Below are positions 44,228-54,077 of a DNA stretch of 56,941 bases, in pieces; the stretch's first letter is position 1, and the number at the start of each line of letters is the position of its first letter. Under the pieces are notes generated by a model that had not been told where the DNA came from, made no database searches, and saw nothing but the letters and a program-made list of their open reading frames with translations. This stretch comes from Aquidulcibacter paucihalophilus. Its GTDB lineage: Bacteria > Pseudomonadota > Alphaproteobacteria > Caulobacterales > Aquidulcibacteraceae. Location: NCBI RefSeq assembly GCF_002105465.1, contig NZ_NCSQ01000041.1, positions 1 through 56,941 of the forward strand, written 5' to 3'. Both the position numbers and the translations under genes were made by a program.

Positions 44228-45349
44228 ATGCGCGCCGAACTTGAAGCGCTCAGTCGTGATATCAGCAAGTCTGTGGCGCTGCTGCGCCGGCGGCTCGACT
44301 GGGATGTTGCCCTTCGCCGTTTGGACGAACTCGACGCGCTGAGCGAGCGACCGGATCTGTGGAATAATCCCCAAGAAGCCCAAGGCTTAATGCGCGAGCG
44401 AAACCGTATTCAGGCCTCCGTCGATGCCGTTCGACAATTAGAGCGCGATCTGTCCGATCATGTTGAACTTGCCGAAATGGCGGAGGCCGAGGGCGATGAG
44501 GACATGATTGAGGAGGCGCGCAAAGGGCTTGTGGATGCCAAAACCCGCGCCGACCGTGCGGAATTAGAGGCGCTTTTGTCCGGCGAAGCCGATGGCAATG
44601 ATGCCTATCTGGAAATCAACGCGGGGGCAGGGGGCACCGAAAGTCAGGATTGGGCCAGCATCTTGCGCCGCATGTATGTGCGCTGGGCGCAATCGCGTGG
44701 CATGAGTGTCGAGGAAATTGAAGAAAGCGTGGGTGAAGAAGCCGGGATCAAATCCTCAACCCTTTTGATCAAAGGCGAGAATGCCTTTGGCTGGCTGAAG
44801 ACAGAATCGGGCGTGCATCGTTTGGTGCGTATTTCTCCGTTCGACAGCGCGGCCAAGCGCCATACCAGCTTCTCCAGCGTCTGGGTCTATCCCGTTGTCG
44901 ACGATGCGATTGTGATAGATATCCAAGAAAAAGATGTCCGCATTGATACCTATCGTGCCTCTGGCGCGGGTGGTCAGCACATCAACAAGACCGATTCCGC
45001 TGTTCGGATCACCCACTTGCCGACCGGCATTGCGTGTGCTTCCCAGCAAGAGCGCAGCCAGCATAAGAACCGCGAAATCGCTTGGAAAATGCTGCGTGCC
45101 CGTCTGTATGAGATGGAATTGCAGAAGCGTGAGGCAGCGGCCAATGCCTTGGAAGACCAAAAGACCGATATTGGCTGGGGTCATCAAATTCGCTCCTATG
45201 TGCTGCAGCCCTATCAGATGGTGAAGGATCTTCGCACAGGTGCAGAGACGTCGGATACATCTGGCGTTCTCGACGGCGATCTGGATATGTTTATGGCCGC
45301 CTCACTGGCCCAGCGCGTCGGGGTCGCGACCGACCCAGATCAAGAATAG
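44228..45349 (+). CDS. prfB: Peptide chain release factor 2
   Basis: The factor terminates translation at UGA and UAA. The 373-residue protein has the GGQ peptidyl-transfer loop ([18 protein letters not shown]), the stop-codon-reading SPF tripeptide ([13 protein letters not shown]) and an N-terminal helical hairpin. The reading frame is continuous: the programmed +1 frameshift that splits prfB in E. coli and many bacteria is absent. It follows PBP1A by 96 bases. Confidence 0.97.
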   Translation: MRAELEALSRDISKSVALLRRRLDWDVALRRLDELDALSERPDLWNNPQEAQGLMRERNRIQASVDAVRQLERDLSDHVELAEMAEAEGDEDMIEEARKGLVDAKTRADRAELEALLSGEADGNDAYLEINAGAGGTESQDWASILRRMYVRWAQSRGMSVEEIEESVGEEAGIKSSTLLIKGENAFGWLKTESGVHRLVRISPFDSAAKRHTSFSSVWVYPVVDDAIVIDIQEKDVRIDTYRASGAGGQHINKTDSAVRITHLPTGIACASQQERSQHKNREIAWKMLRARLYEMELQKREAAANALEDQKTDIGWGHQIRSYVLQPYQMVKDLRTGAETSDTSGVLDGDLDMFMAASLAQRVGVATDPDQE

Positions 45350-45355
45350 ACGGCC

Positions 45356-47821
45356 ATGTTGGCGGCGATTCCGCCAGACTTACCTATTGTCGCTGTGCTG
45401 GACCAACTCTTAAAGGTCCTGCAGTCCCAAACTTCTGCGGTGCTGGTTGCCCCGCCCGGTGCAGGTAAGACTACCTCTGTTCCTTTAGCTTTGCTGGGGC
45501 AGTCCTGGGCAGAGGGCAAGAAGATTGTGATGCTGGCCCCACGGCGTTTAGCAGCACGGGCAGCCGCCGCCCGTATGGCTGATTTGCTGGGCGAGGCTGT
45601 GGGCGAAACTGTGGGCTATCAGGTACGCCTCGACAAAAAAATTGGCCCGCGCACCCGGATTGAAGTCATCACCGAGGGCATGCTTACCCGCCGCATGTTG
45701 GTGGACCCGGAGTTGAGCGATGTTGCCGCTCTCATTTTCGATGAAGTCCATGAACGAAGCTTAGAGGGGGATTTGGGTCTTGCGCTCGCCCTCGATATTC
45801 AGGCAGGTCTGCGCGAAGACTTGCGCTTAATCGCCATGTCCGCCACGGTGGAAGGTGGGCAATTGGCCGCCCGATTGGGGGGAGCTCAACTGATTGAAAG
45901 TGCGGGTCGGCTTTATCCGATTGAGACTTTCTATATGGGCCGCACGCAAGACCTGCCCATTGAAATCCAAGCCGCCAATTGTGCCTTGAAGGCCTTGTCG
46001 CAGGGGCCGGGCGATGTGTTGGTTTTCTTGCCCGGTACGGCCGAGATCAATCGCGCCTATGAGGCCATCACGACCAAAGCTTTGGCTAAATCCTGCACCG
46101 TTATCGCCTTGCACGGTTCTTTAAGCCCGGACGAACAAGATCAAGCGCTGCGTCCACTTGCAGGCGACCGCCGCAAAATCATTCTTTCCACCGCAATTGC
46201 CGAGACCAGCCTTACCATAGAGGGCGTCCGCATGGTTGTGGATGCGGGCCTCACGCGCAGGCCGGCCTTTGAGCCTGACAGCGGCCTGACCCGATTGGTT
46301 ACCGTGCGCGCCAGCAAGGCTGCATGCGATCAGCGCCGGGGGCGGGCAGGGCGCACCGCACCCGGACATTGTTATCGATTATGGGAAGAAGCTGAGATGG
46401 GCGCTTTCCCAGCCTATGACCGTCCGGAGATATTGGAAGCCGATTTAGCCCCGTTGGTGCTGACCTTATCATCTTTTGGTGTGTCTGATCCTGCTAGCCT
46501 AAAGTGGCTGGATCCACCTCCTGTACCCGCCCTGCAGGAAGCCAGAAAGCTTTTGGTCGATTTGGGTGCCATAGCTTCTGAAGCGGGACAGGCCCCACGT
46601 TTGACACCCCATGGCAAGCACTTGGTCGGGTTTGGTTTGCCGCCGCGCTTGGCCCATATGATTGTGCGCGCGGCAGAGCTTGGTTTTGGCACGACCGCCG
46701 CCCATTTGGCAGCTTTGTTGAGTGAGCGTGGGTTAGGTGGCCCATCGCCTGATCTGGAACAGCGCCTTTTGTCCTTTGCCCGCGACCGCTCGCCACGGGC
46801 GGCGAAGGCGCGCGCTCAAGCACAAGGCTGGGCACAACAGGTTGGTGCCCGGGAATCCCCGGTTATCGAACTTGTCGGGCGGGCTTTAGCGCTGGCTTTT
46901 CCAGAGCGCGTTGCAAAGGCGCGTGATCGCCGCGGTGGCTTCCTTTTGGTCAATGGCAGCGGCGGTGAATTGCCAACCCAAGAGGCCCTCGCCACGGCCG
47001 AATTTCTCGCCATTGGGGCCCTGCAGGGAAAGGCTGCCAATGCGCGGATTGGCGAAGCTGCTCGCCTGGAGAAGGCCGATATTGAAGCGCTTTTTGCCAA
47101 AGAGATTGAGACCCGCACCGTGACCCAATTTGACCGGACGAAAGGGGTGATTCAGGGCCGCCACCAGCGCCGGCTTGGTGCGCTGATCTTGGAGGAACGC
47201 CCAGTCGCCTTAACCTCCGACCAGATTGAAACAGGCCTTCTAGAGGCTGTCCGAAGCTTTGGTATCGACAAGCTTAGCTGGTCGGATCGCGCCAAGTCTT
47301 TTGTTGAGCGTTTCAGGTGGCTTTATGCGCGCGATCCAGAGCGTTGGCCACAAGGAAAGCCCGGTGCGTTAGAGGCAGCCTTGGACGATTGGTTGGCCCC
47401 TGCCTTGATCGGGGCGCGCAGCTTGGCGGATGTCGATGTCGCTCAAGCGCTGGAAAATTTTTTGTCGTGGCCTGAACGCCAAGCCATGAACGAAGCCGCC
47501 CCAACCCATTTTGTCACCCCGCTGGAGACACGGTACGCAATCGATTATGCCGCCGAACAAGGCCCAACAATTGAGGTTCGCGTTCAGGAATTGTTTGGGC
47601 TTGCCCAACATCCCATGCTGGCAGGCGGGCAGGTGGCTTTGGTGTTTCAATTGCTGTCACCCGCCCACCGCCCAATTGCAGTGACGTCTGATTTGCCCGA
47701 ATTCTGGAAAGTTGGTTGGCATGATGTGCGCAAAGATATGAAGGCGCGCTATCCCCGCCATGTCTGGCCAGATGATCCCGCGACTGCGCAACCCACGGCG
47801 CGAGCAAAACCGCGCTCTTGA
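45356..47821 (+). CDS. hrpB: ATP-dependent helicase HrpB
   Basis: The 821-residue DEAH-box helicase has Walker A APPGAGKTTSVPLAL near residue 34, DEVHER near 129, SAT in IAMSATVEGG, motif VI QRRGRAGRTAPGHCYRLW, a helicase-associated region and the HrpB C-terminal domain (ending with KVGWHDVRKDMKARYPRHVWPDDP). The RNA substrate is not established in most bacteria. It starts 6 bases after prfB, so it is co-transcribed. Confidence 0.96.
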   Translation: MLAAIPPDLPIVAVLDQLLKVLQSQTSAVLVAPPGAGKTTSVPLALLGQSWAEGKKIVMLAPRRLAARAAAARMADLLGEAVGETVGYQVRLDKKIGPRTRIEVITEGMLTRRMLVDPELSDVAALIFDEVHERSLEGDLGLALALDIQAGLREDLRLIAMSATVEGGQLAARLGGAQLIESAGRLYPIETFYMGRTQDLPIEIQAANCALKALSQGPGDVLVFLPGTAEINRAYEAITTKALAKSCTVIALHGSLSPDEQDQALRPLAGDRRKIILSTAIAETSLTIEGVRMVVDAGLTRRPAFEPDSGLTRLVTVRASKAACDQRRGRAGRTAPGHCYRLWEEAEMGAFPAYDRPEILEADLAPLVLTLSSFGVSDPASLKWLDPPPVPALQEARKLLVDLGAIASEAGQAPRLTPHGKHLVGFGLPPRLAHMIVRAAELGFGTTAAHLAALLSERGLGGPSPDLEQRLLSFARDRSPRAAKARAQAQGWAQQVGARESPVIELVGRALALAFPERVAKARDRRGGFLLVNGSGGELPTQEALATAEFLAIGALQGKAANARIGEAARLEKADIEALFAKEIETRTVTQFDRTKGVIQGRHQRRLGALILEERPVALTSDQIETGLLEAVRSFGIDKLSWSDRAKSFVERFRWLYARDPERWPQGKPGALEAALDDWLAPALIGARSLADVDVAQALENFLSWPERQAMNEAAPTHFVTPLETRYAIDYAAEQGPTIEVRVQELFGLAQHPMLAGGQVALVFQLLSPAHRPIAVTSDLPEFWKVGWHDVRKDMKARYPRHVWPDDPATAQPTARAKPRS

Positions 47822-47851
47822 CCTTCGCGGCGGGCCGCGTGAGGAAGAGGC

Positions 47852-48832
47852 ATGACCTTACCGACTTTTGTAGATGTGCTCGAAGCAGATCGCCGCATCC
47901 GCCCGCTCGCCTTGGTAACCCCTTTGATGCGCGCGGATGCGCTTGATCAGGCCACTGGTGGTCAGATTTTCGTCAAGGCCGACTGTTTGCAACCGCGCGG
48001 GGCGTTCAAAATCCGTGGCGCGGCCAATGCCATGTTGAAAATCCCGGTGGAGGATCGCGCCAAAGGCGTTGTTGCTTTCTCCTCAGGCAATCACGCCCAA
48101 GGCATTGCTTATGTCGCCAAGCATTTGGGCATGTCGGCCACCATCGTGGTGCCATCGGACGCGCCCAAGGGTAAGCTTGAGTCGGTTGAGGCCGATGGCG
48201 GCAAGATCGTGACCTATGACCGCGTGCTGGAAAGTCGCGAGGCAATTGGCGCGGCTATCGCCGCACAAACAGGGGCGACCCTAATTCCGCCATTTGACCA
48301 TCGCGATGTCATTGCTGGCCAAGGAACGTGTGGCCTTGAAATCATAAATCAAGTCAGAGAATTAGGGCTAGATCTTGATGTATTGGTCAGCTGCGCCAGT
48401 GGCGGTGGATTGGCAGCTGGCATCGGCCTTGCCTTGGAAGCTTTGTCGCCCAAGACTCAGCTTATCGGGGCAGAACCGGTCTCCCATGATGATCTGACAC
48501 GCTCGCTAGTTCTGGGGCAACGTGTGGCCAATGAGCCGGGCACGCGCACCATCCAAGATGCCTTGATGACGCAAATTCCTGGCGAATTGACCTTTCCAAT
48601 CCTTGCCCGCATTGGAACCAAGGGCGTTGCTGTCAGCGATGACGAAGTGCTTCATGCGATGGCTTTTGCCTTCAAGTTTTTACGCCTTGTTTTGGAGCCA
48701 GGCGGGGCTGCCGCATTGGCGGCTGTCCTGTCAGGCAAAGTGGCGGCTAAGGGCCAAGTTATTGCCGTTACCGGCAGCGGTGGAAACGTCGACCCGGAGA
48801 TTTTCATGCGTGCCTTAGCCATACGCGTTTAA
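47852..48832 (+). CDS. PLP-dependent threonine/serine dehydratase family enzyme
   Basis: The 326-residue fold-type II PLP enzyme has the lysine segment QPRGAFKIRGAANAM near residue 52, the Ser/Asn loop FSSGNHAQGIAYVAKHLG, the phosphate-binding SCASGGGLAAGIGLA and the late TGSGGNVD. The absence of a C-terminal ACT regulatory domain points to catabolic threonine dehydratase, serine racemase or hydroxyaspartate ammonia-lyase rather than IlvA. The exact substrate is open. Confidence 0.93.
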   Translation: MTLPTFVDVLEADRRIRPLALVTPLMRADALDQATGGQIFVKADCLQPRGAFKIRGAANAMLKIPVEDRAKGVVAFSSGNHAQGIAYVAKHLGMSATIVVPSDAPKGKLESVEADGGKIVTYDRVLESREAIGAAIAAQTGATLIPPFDHRDVIAGQGTCGLEIINQVRELGLDLDVLVSCASGGGLAAGIGLALEALSPKTQLIGAEPVSHDDLTRSLVLGQRVANEPGTRTIQDALMTQIPGELTFPILARIGTKGVAVSDDEVLHAMAFAFKFLRLVLEPGGAAALAAVLSGKVAAKGQVIAVTGSGGNVDPEIFMRALAIRV

Positions 48833-48843
48833 ACCGTCTCTGC

Positions 48844-50109
48844 TTAATTGGTGGCCGACGCCTGATCCGCACGAAACTGGCGGGCACCCGTGGCAGCAAT
48901 CAGGGTTGCAAGGATCAAGCAAAGAGCTGCCAAGCTCAAGGCCAGACCCGGCAGACTCGGGTCCCGGATCGGGGCGATCGACCAAGCAAAAATCGCGGTG
49001 AAAACAAGTGGACCAACCATGCTGGTTGCAGCTTGCACCATACCCACTGCGCCTTGCAGGCGGCCTTGTTCGTCAGGCCCAATCTGGCGGGTCAACAAGG
49101 ATTGGATGGCCGCGCCATAAATGCCTGCCAGGGAGGCAATCGGGACAGAGGCCCACAAAACATATTGATTGGGTGCCCAAGCATAAAGCCCATAGCCAAG
49201 CGCGCCCAAACTCAGGCCCAGAATCAAGGTTGAAACCTCACCAATGCGCCGGATGATGGGGCCAACGAGCCCCGCTTGCACAATCATCGAGCTTAGGCCG
49301 ACTAAGCCCAAGGTCAGGCCCGCGACATCCGATTCCCAACCATAACGATAAAAGCCATAGAGGACGAAGGTGGAGGGATAGACGACTTGAGCGAAATCGC
49401 ACAGGCCGCGAATAAGGGTCAATCTTAGGATTTTCGGGTTTGATCCAAGAAATTGGATCGAGCCAATCGGGCTTGCTGTCGTCCATCGAAATGGTCGACG
49501 ATTTTCTGGTTTCAAGGATTCCTTCAGCATGATGAGGCCGAAAAATCCATTCAGCGCACAAAGTCCGGCGGCCACAAAGAAGGGCAAGCGCAAGTTAATG
49601 CCGCCAAGATAGCCACCAATGGCCGGTCCTAAAATGAAACCCAGACCAAAGGCTGCCCCTAAGAGTCCAAATTTTTGCGCCCGCGTCTCTTTCGGCTCTG
49701 TATCGGCCACATAGGCATTGGCGGTTGACCCGACAGCACTGACAATGCCCGACAAAATGCGCGACAGCAGCAAAAGCCAAAAGCCGGGCGCAAAGGCGGT
49801 CATTAAATTTGACAGGGCTTGACCAAAGTTTGAGATGAGCAGGATGGGCTTTCGCCCGATCTGATCAGACAAAGCCCCCATGATCGGCATGCTGATAAAC
49901 TGCATAAGCGCCCAGAAAAAGCCGAACACCCCAATCATGTGGGCCGCTTCGCCAACATCGCCACCGGTCATTTCCTTCAGGAAATTCGGAAGAACCGGAA
50001 CGATTAACCCCAGTGCCAACATGTCCAAGGTAATTGTAATGAAAACAAAGACAAAGCCGGAAGAATCCCGCTTTTCAGGCTGTGCATCACGGTGGGAAGG
50101 TATAGTCAT
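48844..50109 (-). CDS. MFS transporter, TetA-like
   Basis: The 421-residue inner-membrane antiporter of the major facilitator superfamily has twelve predicted helices. It shows the TCR/Tet-type first helix ITITLDMLALGLIVPVLPNFL and the loop 2-3 motif GALSDQIGRKPILL, then the loop motif DTEPKETRAQKFG. Drug or metabolite export is likely; tetracycline specificity is not implied. The ATG at 50109 is chosen because the 21 codons upstream look non-coding. It is convergent with the dehydratase gene. Confidence 0.92.
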   Translation of the reverse strand: MTIPSHRDAQPEKRDSSGFVFVFITITLDMLALGLIVPVLPNFLKEMTGGDVGEAAHMIGVFGFFWALMQFISMPIMGALSDQIGRKPILLISNFGQALSNLMTAFAPGFWLLLLSRILSGIVSAVGSTANAYVADTEPKETRAQKFGLLGAAFGLGFILGPAIGGYLGGINLRLPFFVAAGLCALNGFFGLIMLKESLKPENRRPFRWTTASPIGSIQFLGSNPKILRLTLIRGLCDFAQVVYPSTFVLYGFYRYGWESDVAGLTLGLVGLSSMIVQAGLVGPIIRRIGEVSTLILGLSLGALGYGLYAWAPNQYVLWASVPIASLAGIYGAAIQSLLTRQIGPDEQGRLQGAVGMVQAATSMVGPLVFTAIFAWSIAPIRDPSLPGLALSLAALCLILATLIAATGARQFRADQASATN

Positions 50110-50354
50110 AGAGCTTTCTGACAGAAATTTCGCGCAGCGACCATAGGTGATGCATAAAAAAGCGTCATGCATCTATTGTATGCAGTGCCTGTGCATGACA
50201 GAGGAAATAGGTTCTGCTAACCTAGGGTCAGTTAGAGTTTTTGTTGGAATCGCGGTTACATCAATTTTAAGTGAAAAATTCGAACCGGTTAAGCATTAGT
50301 CGTCCATTCGGAAGTTGAAAGCACGAGGTTGAATTCGTTTTACTGGAGCATCTT
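50110..50354. promoter_or_regulatory. Intergenic region between MFS transporter and small peptide gene
   Basis: A 245-base, relatively AT-rich gap between divergent genes that should hold both promoters. I see no hairpin or operator that I can assign with confidence. Confidence 0.4.
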
Positions 50355-50513
50355 ATGAAAGAAGTCGCACAGTCGCTTGCTTTATGGATTATTTTGGCCA
50401 GCCTTGTAATGTTTGTTTCACGGACAGAGGCACAAAGCAGCTATTCGCAAGAAGCAAGCGCGTGTTCACAAGGCCGAAACCTAACCGATATTAGCACCTA
50501 TCTTTGCCGTTAG
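50355..50513 (+). CDS. Small predicted secreted Cys-containing peptide
   Basis: A 52-codon frame begins with a good signal peptide: MKEVAQSLALWIILASLVMF then VSRTEA. The mature part would be about 26 residues (QSSYSQEASACSQ then GRNLTDISTYLCR) with two Cys that could form one disulfide. TGGAGC precedes the ATG. I do not recognise it. It lies alone between a divergent MFS gene and gatC. The signal-peptide-like composition supports coding; the short length keeps confidence moderate. Confidence 0.5.
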   Translation: MKEVAQSLALWIILASLVMFVSRTEAQSSYSQEASACSQGRNLTDISTYLCR

Positions 50514-50786
50514 AGTGGGCGTAGACAAAATTTGGGATGCTAAAACAAGCTAAGGTTAGTGTATGGGGTTCCGTAGGCTTTTCTGGACTTTTCCATTCTC
50601 CATTGCCTGCTTCCAAAATGTGCTGAGACAAGATACTCGGCGTCACGGGGCAGGGGGATAGAATTTTTGATTTCTTGTCTCCGTGCTGCAAGACTCTGCC
50701 AGCAAAGGGCGGCCTAACTGGCCTCTATCCTTGCTCTTGCGCGCTTGAGCCGTTAGCGACAAGTTGACAATAAGGACCTTCAACCC
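50514..50786. other. Gene-free region upstream of gatC
   Basis: A 273-base gap. It should contain the gatCA promoter and may hold the 3' end of the small peptide transcript. I see no strong inverted repeat with a T-run and no further coding frame. Confidence 0.4.
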
Positions 50787-51074
50787 ATGGCAGTAGACGC
50801 AAATACTGTGCGGCGTGTCGCCCGATTGGCGCGCATCCACGAACCAGACTCCCGCCTCGAAAGCTTGGCTGGCGAATTGAACACCATCCTTGGCTGGATT
50901 GAGATGCTCAATGAAGTCGATGTGGAAGGTGTGGAGCCCATGACCAGTGCGGTTGAGACGACCTTGCCCTTGCGCGATGATGCCGTGACTGATGGTGGCA
51001 ACACCCAAAAAATCGTTGCGAATGCCCCCAAAAGCGCCGATGGCTTCTTTGTCGTTCCAAAGGTGGTTGAATAA
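50787..51074 (+). CDS. gatC: Asp/Glu-tRNA(Asn/Gln) amidotransferase subunit C
   Basis: The 95-residue protein begins [17 protein letters not shown] and contains [26 protein letters not shown], the GatC core, and ends with [10 protein letters not shown]. It stabilises GatA in the GatCAB complex that amidates misacylated tRNA-Gln (and tRNA-Asn). Its stop overlaps the gatA start (TAATG). No gatB follows in the window. Confidence 0.96.
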   Translation: MAVDANTVRRVARLARIHEPDSRLESLAGELNTILGWIEMLNEVDVEGVEPMTSAVETTLPLRDDAVTDGGNTQKIVANAPKSADGFFVVPKVVE

Positions 51075-52552
51075 TGACCCAATTGACTGAACTGACTCTC
51101 GCCGCAGCCCGCGATGGCTTGGCGTCGAAGGCCTTTTCCGCCGTTGAACTGGCGACCGCTTTCAATAGCGCGATCGAAGCAGCCAACCCTCAGCTCAATG
51201 CCTATGTGGTTACGACACCCGAGAAGGCGTTAGAAATGGCTGCCGCATCCGATGCACGTTTGAAGGATGGCAGTGCGGGTCGCTTGGAAGGCATCCCGCT
51301 GGGCATCAAGGATTTGTTTTGTACCGAAGGCGTGCGGGCGACCGCCTGTTCCAATATTCTGGGAGAGTTCAAGCCCACCTATGAAAGCACCGTCACCAGT
51401 CAATTGTGGCGCGATGGCGCGGTGATGTTGGGCAAGCTCAATATGGATGAGTTCGCTATGGGCTCGTCAAACGAAACCAGCCGCTTTGGCCCTGTGGTCA
51501 ATCCGTGGAAGCGCCAAGACGGGGCCAATGCGTCTTTGACGCCGGGTGGCTCTTCGGGTGGCTCGGCTGCAGCCGTGGCGGCAGACTTGTGCTTAGGGGC
51601 AACGGCAACCGACACGGGCGGCTCCATCCGTCAGCCCGCTGCTTTCACTGGCACCGTTGGGATCAAGCCAACCTATGGCCGGGCTAGCCGCTTTGGTATT
51701 GTGGCGTTTGCTAGTTCGCTCGATCAGGCAGGGCCTATTGCCAAAACGGTATTGGACAGCGCGATCCTGCTTCAATCCATGTGCGGCCATGACCCGAAGG
51801 ATTCCACCAGCCTCCAAGTGCCGGTACCAGACTTTGCTGCCGCTGTTGCCCGTGGGGTGAAGGGGCTAAAGATCGGTGTTCCAAAGGAATATCGCGTCGA
51901 TGGCATGCCCGAAGCGATAGAGAAATTGTGGAGCGACGGGATTGCTTGGCTGAAAGATGCCGGGGCTGAGATCGTCGATGTCTCGTTGCCGCACACCAAA
52001 TATGCCTTGCCGTGCTACTATATCGTGGCTCCTGCCGAAGCTTCCTCCAACCTTGCCCGCTATGACGGCATGCGCTTTGGCGCGCGGGTGGAAGGCGAGA
52101 CTTTGACCCAAGTCTATGAACAAAGCCGCGCCCAAGGGTTTGGCGATGAAGTGAAGCGGCGCATCCTGATCGGCACCTATGTGCTCTCGGCTGGCTATTA
52201 TGATGCCTATTATCTGCGCGCCCAACGGGTTCGCACAAAGATTGCCGAAGACTTCCGCCTGGCTTGGCAAAAGTGCGATGCCCTTTTGACCCCAACCGCA
52301 CCTTCTGCAGCCTTCGGCTTGGGCGAGAAGAGTGACGATCCCATCCAAATGTATCTCAATGACGTTTTCACCGTGACGGCCAATCTTGCGGGCCTGCCTG
52401 GTATTTCCGTGCCAGCAGCCCTCGATTCCCAAGGTCTGCCCTTGGGTCTGCAAGTCATTGGGAGGGCTTTGGATGAAGAGACGGTGTTTGCCGTCGCAGG
52501 CGTTCTTGAAGCGCAATCAGGTTACACCGCCAAGGCTAAAGTGTGGTGGTAA
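51074..52552 (+). CDS. gatA: Asp/Glu-tRNA(Asn/Gln) amidotransferase subunit A
   Basis: The 492-residue amidase-signature protein liberates ammonia from glutamine for tRNA amidation. The Ser-cis-Ser-Lys triad is visible: Lys in [11 protein letters not shown], Ser in [13 protein letters not shown] and Ser in [14 protein letters not shown], with the substrate segment [13 protein letters not shown]. Its presence implies that Gln-tRNA (or Asn-tRNA) is made indirectly. Confidence 0.97.
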   Translation: MTQLTELTLAAARDGLASKAFSAVELATAFNSAIEAANPQLNAYVVTTPEKALEMAAASDARLKDGSAGRLEGIPLGIKDLFCTEGVRATACSNILGEFKPTYESTVTSQLWRDGAVMLGKLNMDEFAMGSSNETSRFGPVVNPWKRQDGANASLTPGGSSGGSAAAVAADLCLGATATDTGGSIRQPAAFTGTVGIKPTYGRASRFGIVAFASSLDQAGPIAKTVLDSAILLQSMCGHDPKDSTSLQVPVPDFAAAVARGVKGLKIGVPKEYRVDGMPEAIEKLWSDGIAWLKDAGAEIVDVSLPHTKYALPCYYIVAPAEASSNLARYDGMRFGARVEGETLTQVYEQSRAQGFGDEVKRRILIGTYVLSAGYYDAYYLRAQRVRTKIAEDFRLAWQKCDALLTPTAPSAAFGLGEKSDDPIQMYLNDVFTVTANLAGLPGISVPAALDSQGLPLGLQVIGRALDEETVFAVAGVLEAQSGYTAKAKVWW

Positions 52553-52614
52553 ATCCTGAGACAAGCCTCTAAGCTCGGGGAGAGTTTCGAGGTTTGATTC
52601 AGGAGGGTCCGCGC

Positions 52615-54009
52615 ATGGAAACCGATTATCTGATTGTTGGGGCAGGGGCGGTTGGCCTTGCGTTTGCGGACACGTTGCTGGACCAAACCAACGCCCACAT
52701 CACGATTGTAGATCGCCATGGCAAGCCCGGTGGCCATTGGAATGATGCCTATAGTTTTGTTACCTTACACCAGCCTTCAGCCTTTTATGGCGTGAATTCG
52801 ATGCCGCTGGGTCAAGATCGCATTGATCAAACCGGCATTAATCAAGGCCTGTATGAGTTAGCATCGGGTCCAGAAGTCAGCGGTTACTTCGAGAAAGTCA
52901 TGAATCAACGCCTGCTGGCCAGTGGGCGTGTTAGCTATTTTCCCATGTCAAACTATTTGGGTGACGGTCGGTTTGTATCCCTGCTTTCAGGCAAGGAGAC
53001 AGAGGTTCATATCCGCAAGAAAACAGTTGATGCCACTTATTTCAAAACCACTGTTCCCTCCACGCATACGCCAAAGTTTGTGGTGGAGCCGGGCGTCGAC
53101 TTTGTGCCCTTAAACGAGCTGCCGCATTTGTGGAAGCGCAGCCAAGGCATGCCCAAGCATTTCGTGATCGTTGGGGCCGGCAAGACGGGGATGGATGCTG
53201 CTTGCTGGCTATTGGCCTCGGGTGCGGACCCAGACTCCATCAGCTGGATTATGCCGCGTGATTCCTGGTTACTTAACCGGCGCAAAACCCAACCCGGAAT
53301 CGACTTCTTCGACGAAACCATCGCCGGCCAAGCCGATATGATGGAGGCCTGTGCCTTGGCCAGCGATGTCGATGATTTGTTTGACCGCTTGGAAGCTTGC
53401 GGTGTGATGCTGCGGATTGACCCGCATGTGCGGCCAACCGTCCATCGGTATGCCACGGTCTCAACCGGCGAAGTTGCGCAATTGGCCCGCATCAAAAACG
53501 TGATCCGCAAAGGCCGGGTGAGTACGATCAGCCCGACCAAAGTGGTGCTGGATGGCGGGGAAGCGCACTTTGGCAAGGATACGCTCTTTATCGATTGCTC
53601 TGCCTCGGCGGTGGAGGATCGCCCCGCGGTGCCCGTCTATCAGGGCGACTTGATTGTGCCGCAAATGATCCGCATCCCGCAGCCCGCCTTTAGCGCGGCG
53701 CTGGCAGCTTATGTGGAGGCCAATTATGAGGATGATGCGACCAAGAATGGCCTGTGTGGTTCGGTTCCCTTGCCCCGTACCTTGGACATGTATCCCCGAG
53801 CTGTCCTTGGCAATATGATGAACCAGATGGCTTGGGGTCAAGACCCCAAATTGCGCGATTGGATCCGCGAGTCACGGCTGGATGGGTTTGGCAAAGTCAT
53901 TGCCGCCATCAGTCCCGAGGACAGCGCGCGTATGGCGGTTTTGAAGAAGTTTCGAAAGTTCGCCATGCCTGCGGCAGCCAACCTCACCAAATTGATCCCC
54001 CCATCTTGA
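52615..54009 (+). CDS. Flavin-dependent oxidoreductase with two Rossmann motifs
   Basis: The 464-residue protein has the N-terminal FAD motif YLIVGAGAVGLAFADTLL, a second dinucleotide motif HFVIVGAGKTGMDAACWLL near residue 182, and a GGHWNDAYSFVTLHQPS segment resembling the FAD/substrate region of flavin-containing monooxygenases. The ATG at 52615 follows AGGAGGG at 8 bases. The substrate is unknown. The thiolase-fold protein at 54078 follows on the same strand. Confidence 0.85.
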   Translation: METDYLIVGAGAVGLAFADTLLDQTNAHITIVDRHGKPGGHWNDAYSFVTLHQPSAFYGVNSMPLGQDRIDQTGINQGLYELASGPEVSGYFEKVMNQRLLASGRVSYFPMSNYLGDGRFVSLLSGKETEVHIRKKTVDATYFKTTVPSTHTPKFVVEPGVDFVPLNELPHLWKRSQGMPKHFVIVGAGKTGMDAACWLLASGADPDSISWIMPRDSWLLNRRKTQPGIDFFDETIAGQADMMEACALASDVDDLFDRLEACGVMLRIDPHVRPTVHRYATVSTGEVAQLARIKNVIRKGRVSTISPTKVVLDGGEAHFGKDTLFIDCSASAVEDRPAVPVYQGDLIVPQMIRIPQPAFSAALAAYVEANYEDDATKNGLCGSVPLPRTLDMYPRAVLGNMMNQMAWGQDPKLRDWIRESRLDGFGKVIAAISPEDSARMAVLKKFRKFAMPAAANLTKLIPPS

Positions 54010-54077
54010 AATAGAGCCAACCCCGCGCCAGAGTGGGTCAATACAAAATGAACAAATAAGATTTGGGAGACAGCGCG

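Noticed and set aside
47852..48832. Assignment as biosynthetic threonine deaminase IlvA
   Set aside because: The protein lacks the C-terminal ACT-type regulatory domain of IlvA, so I kept a family-level name.
50750..50772. TTGACA at about 50763 as a -35 box for gatC
   Set aside because: It lies only about 24 bases before the gatC ATG, too close to leave room for a -10 box and start site.
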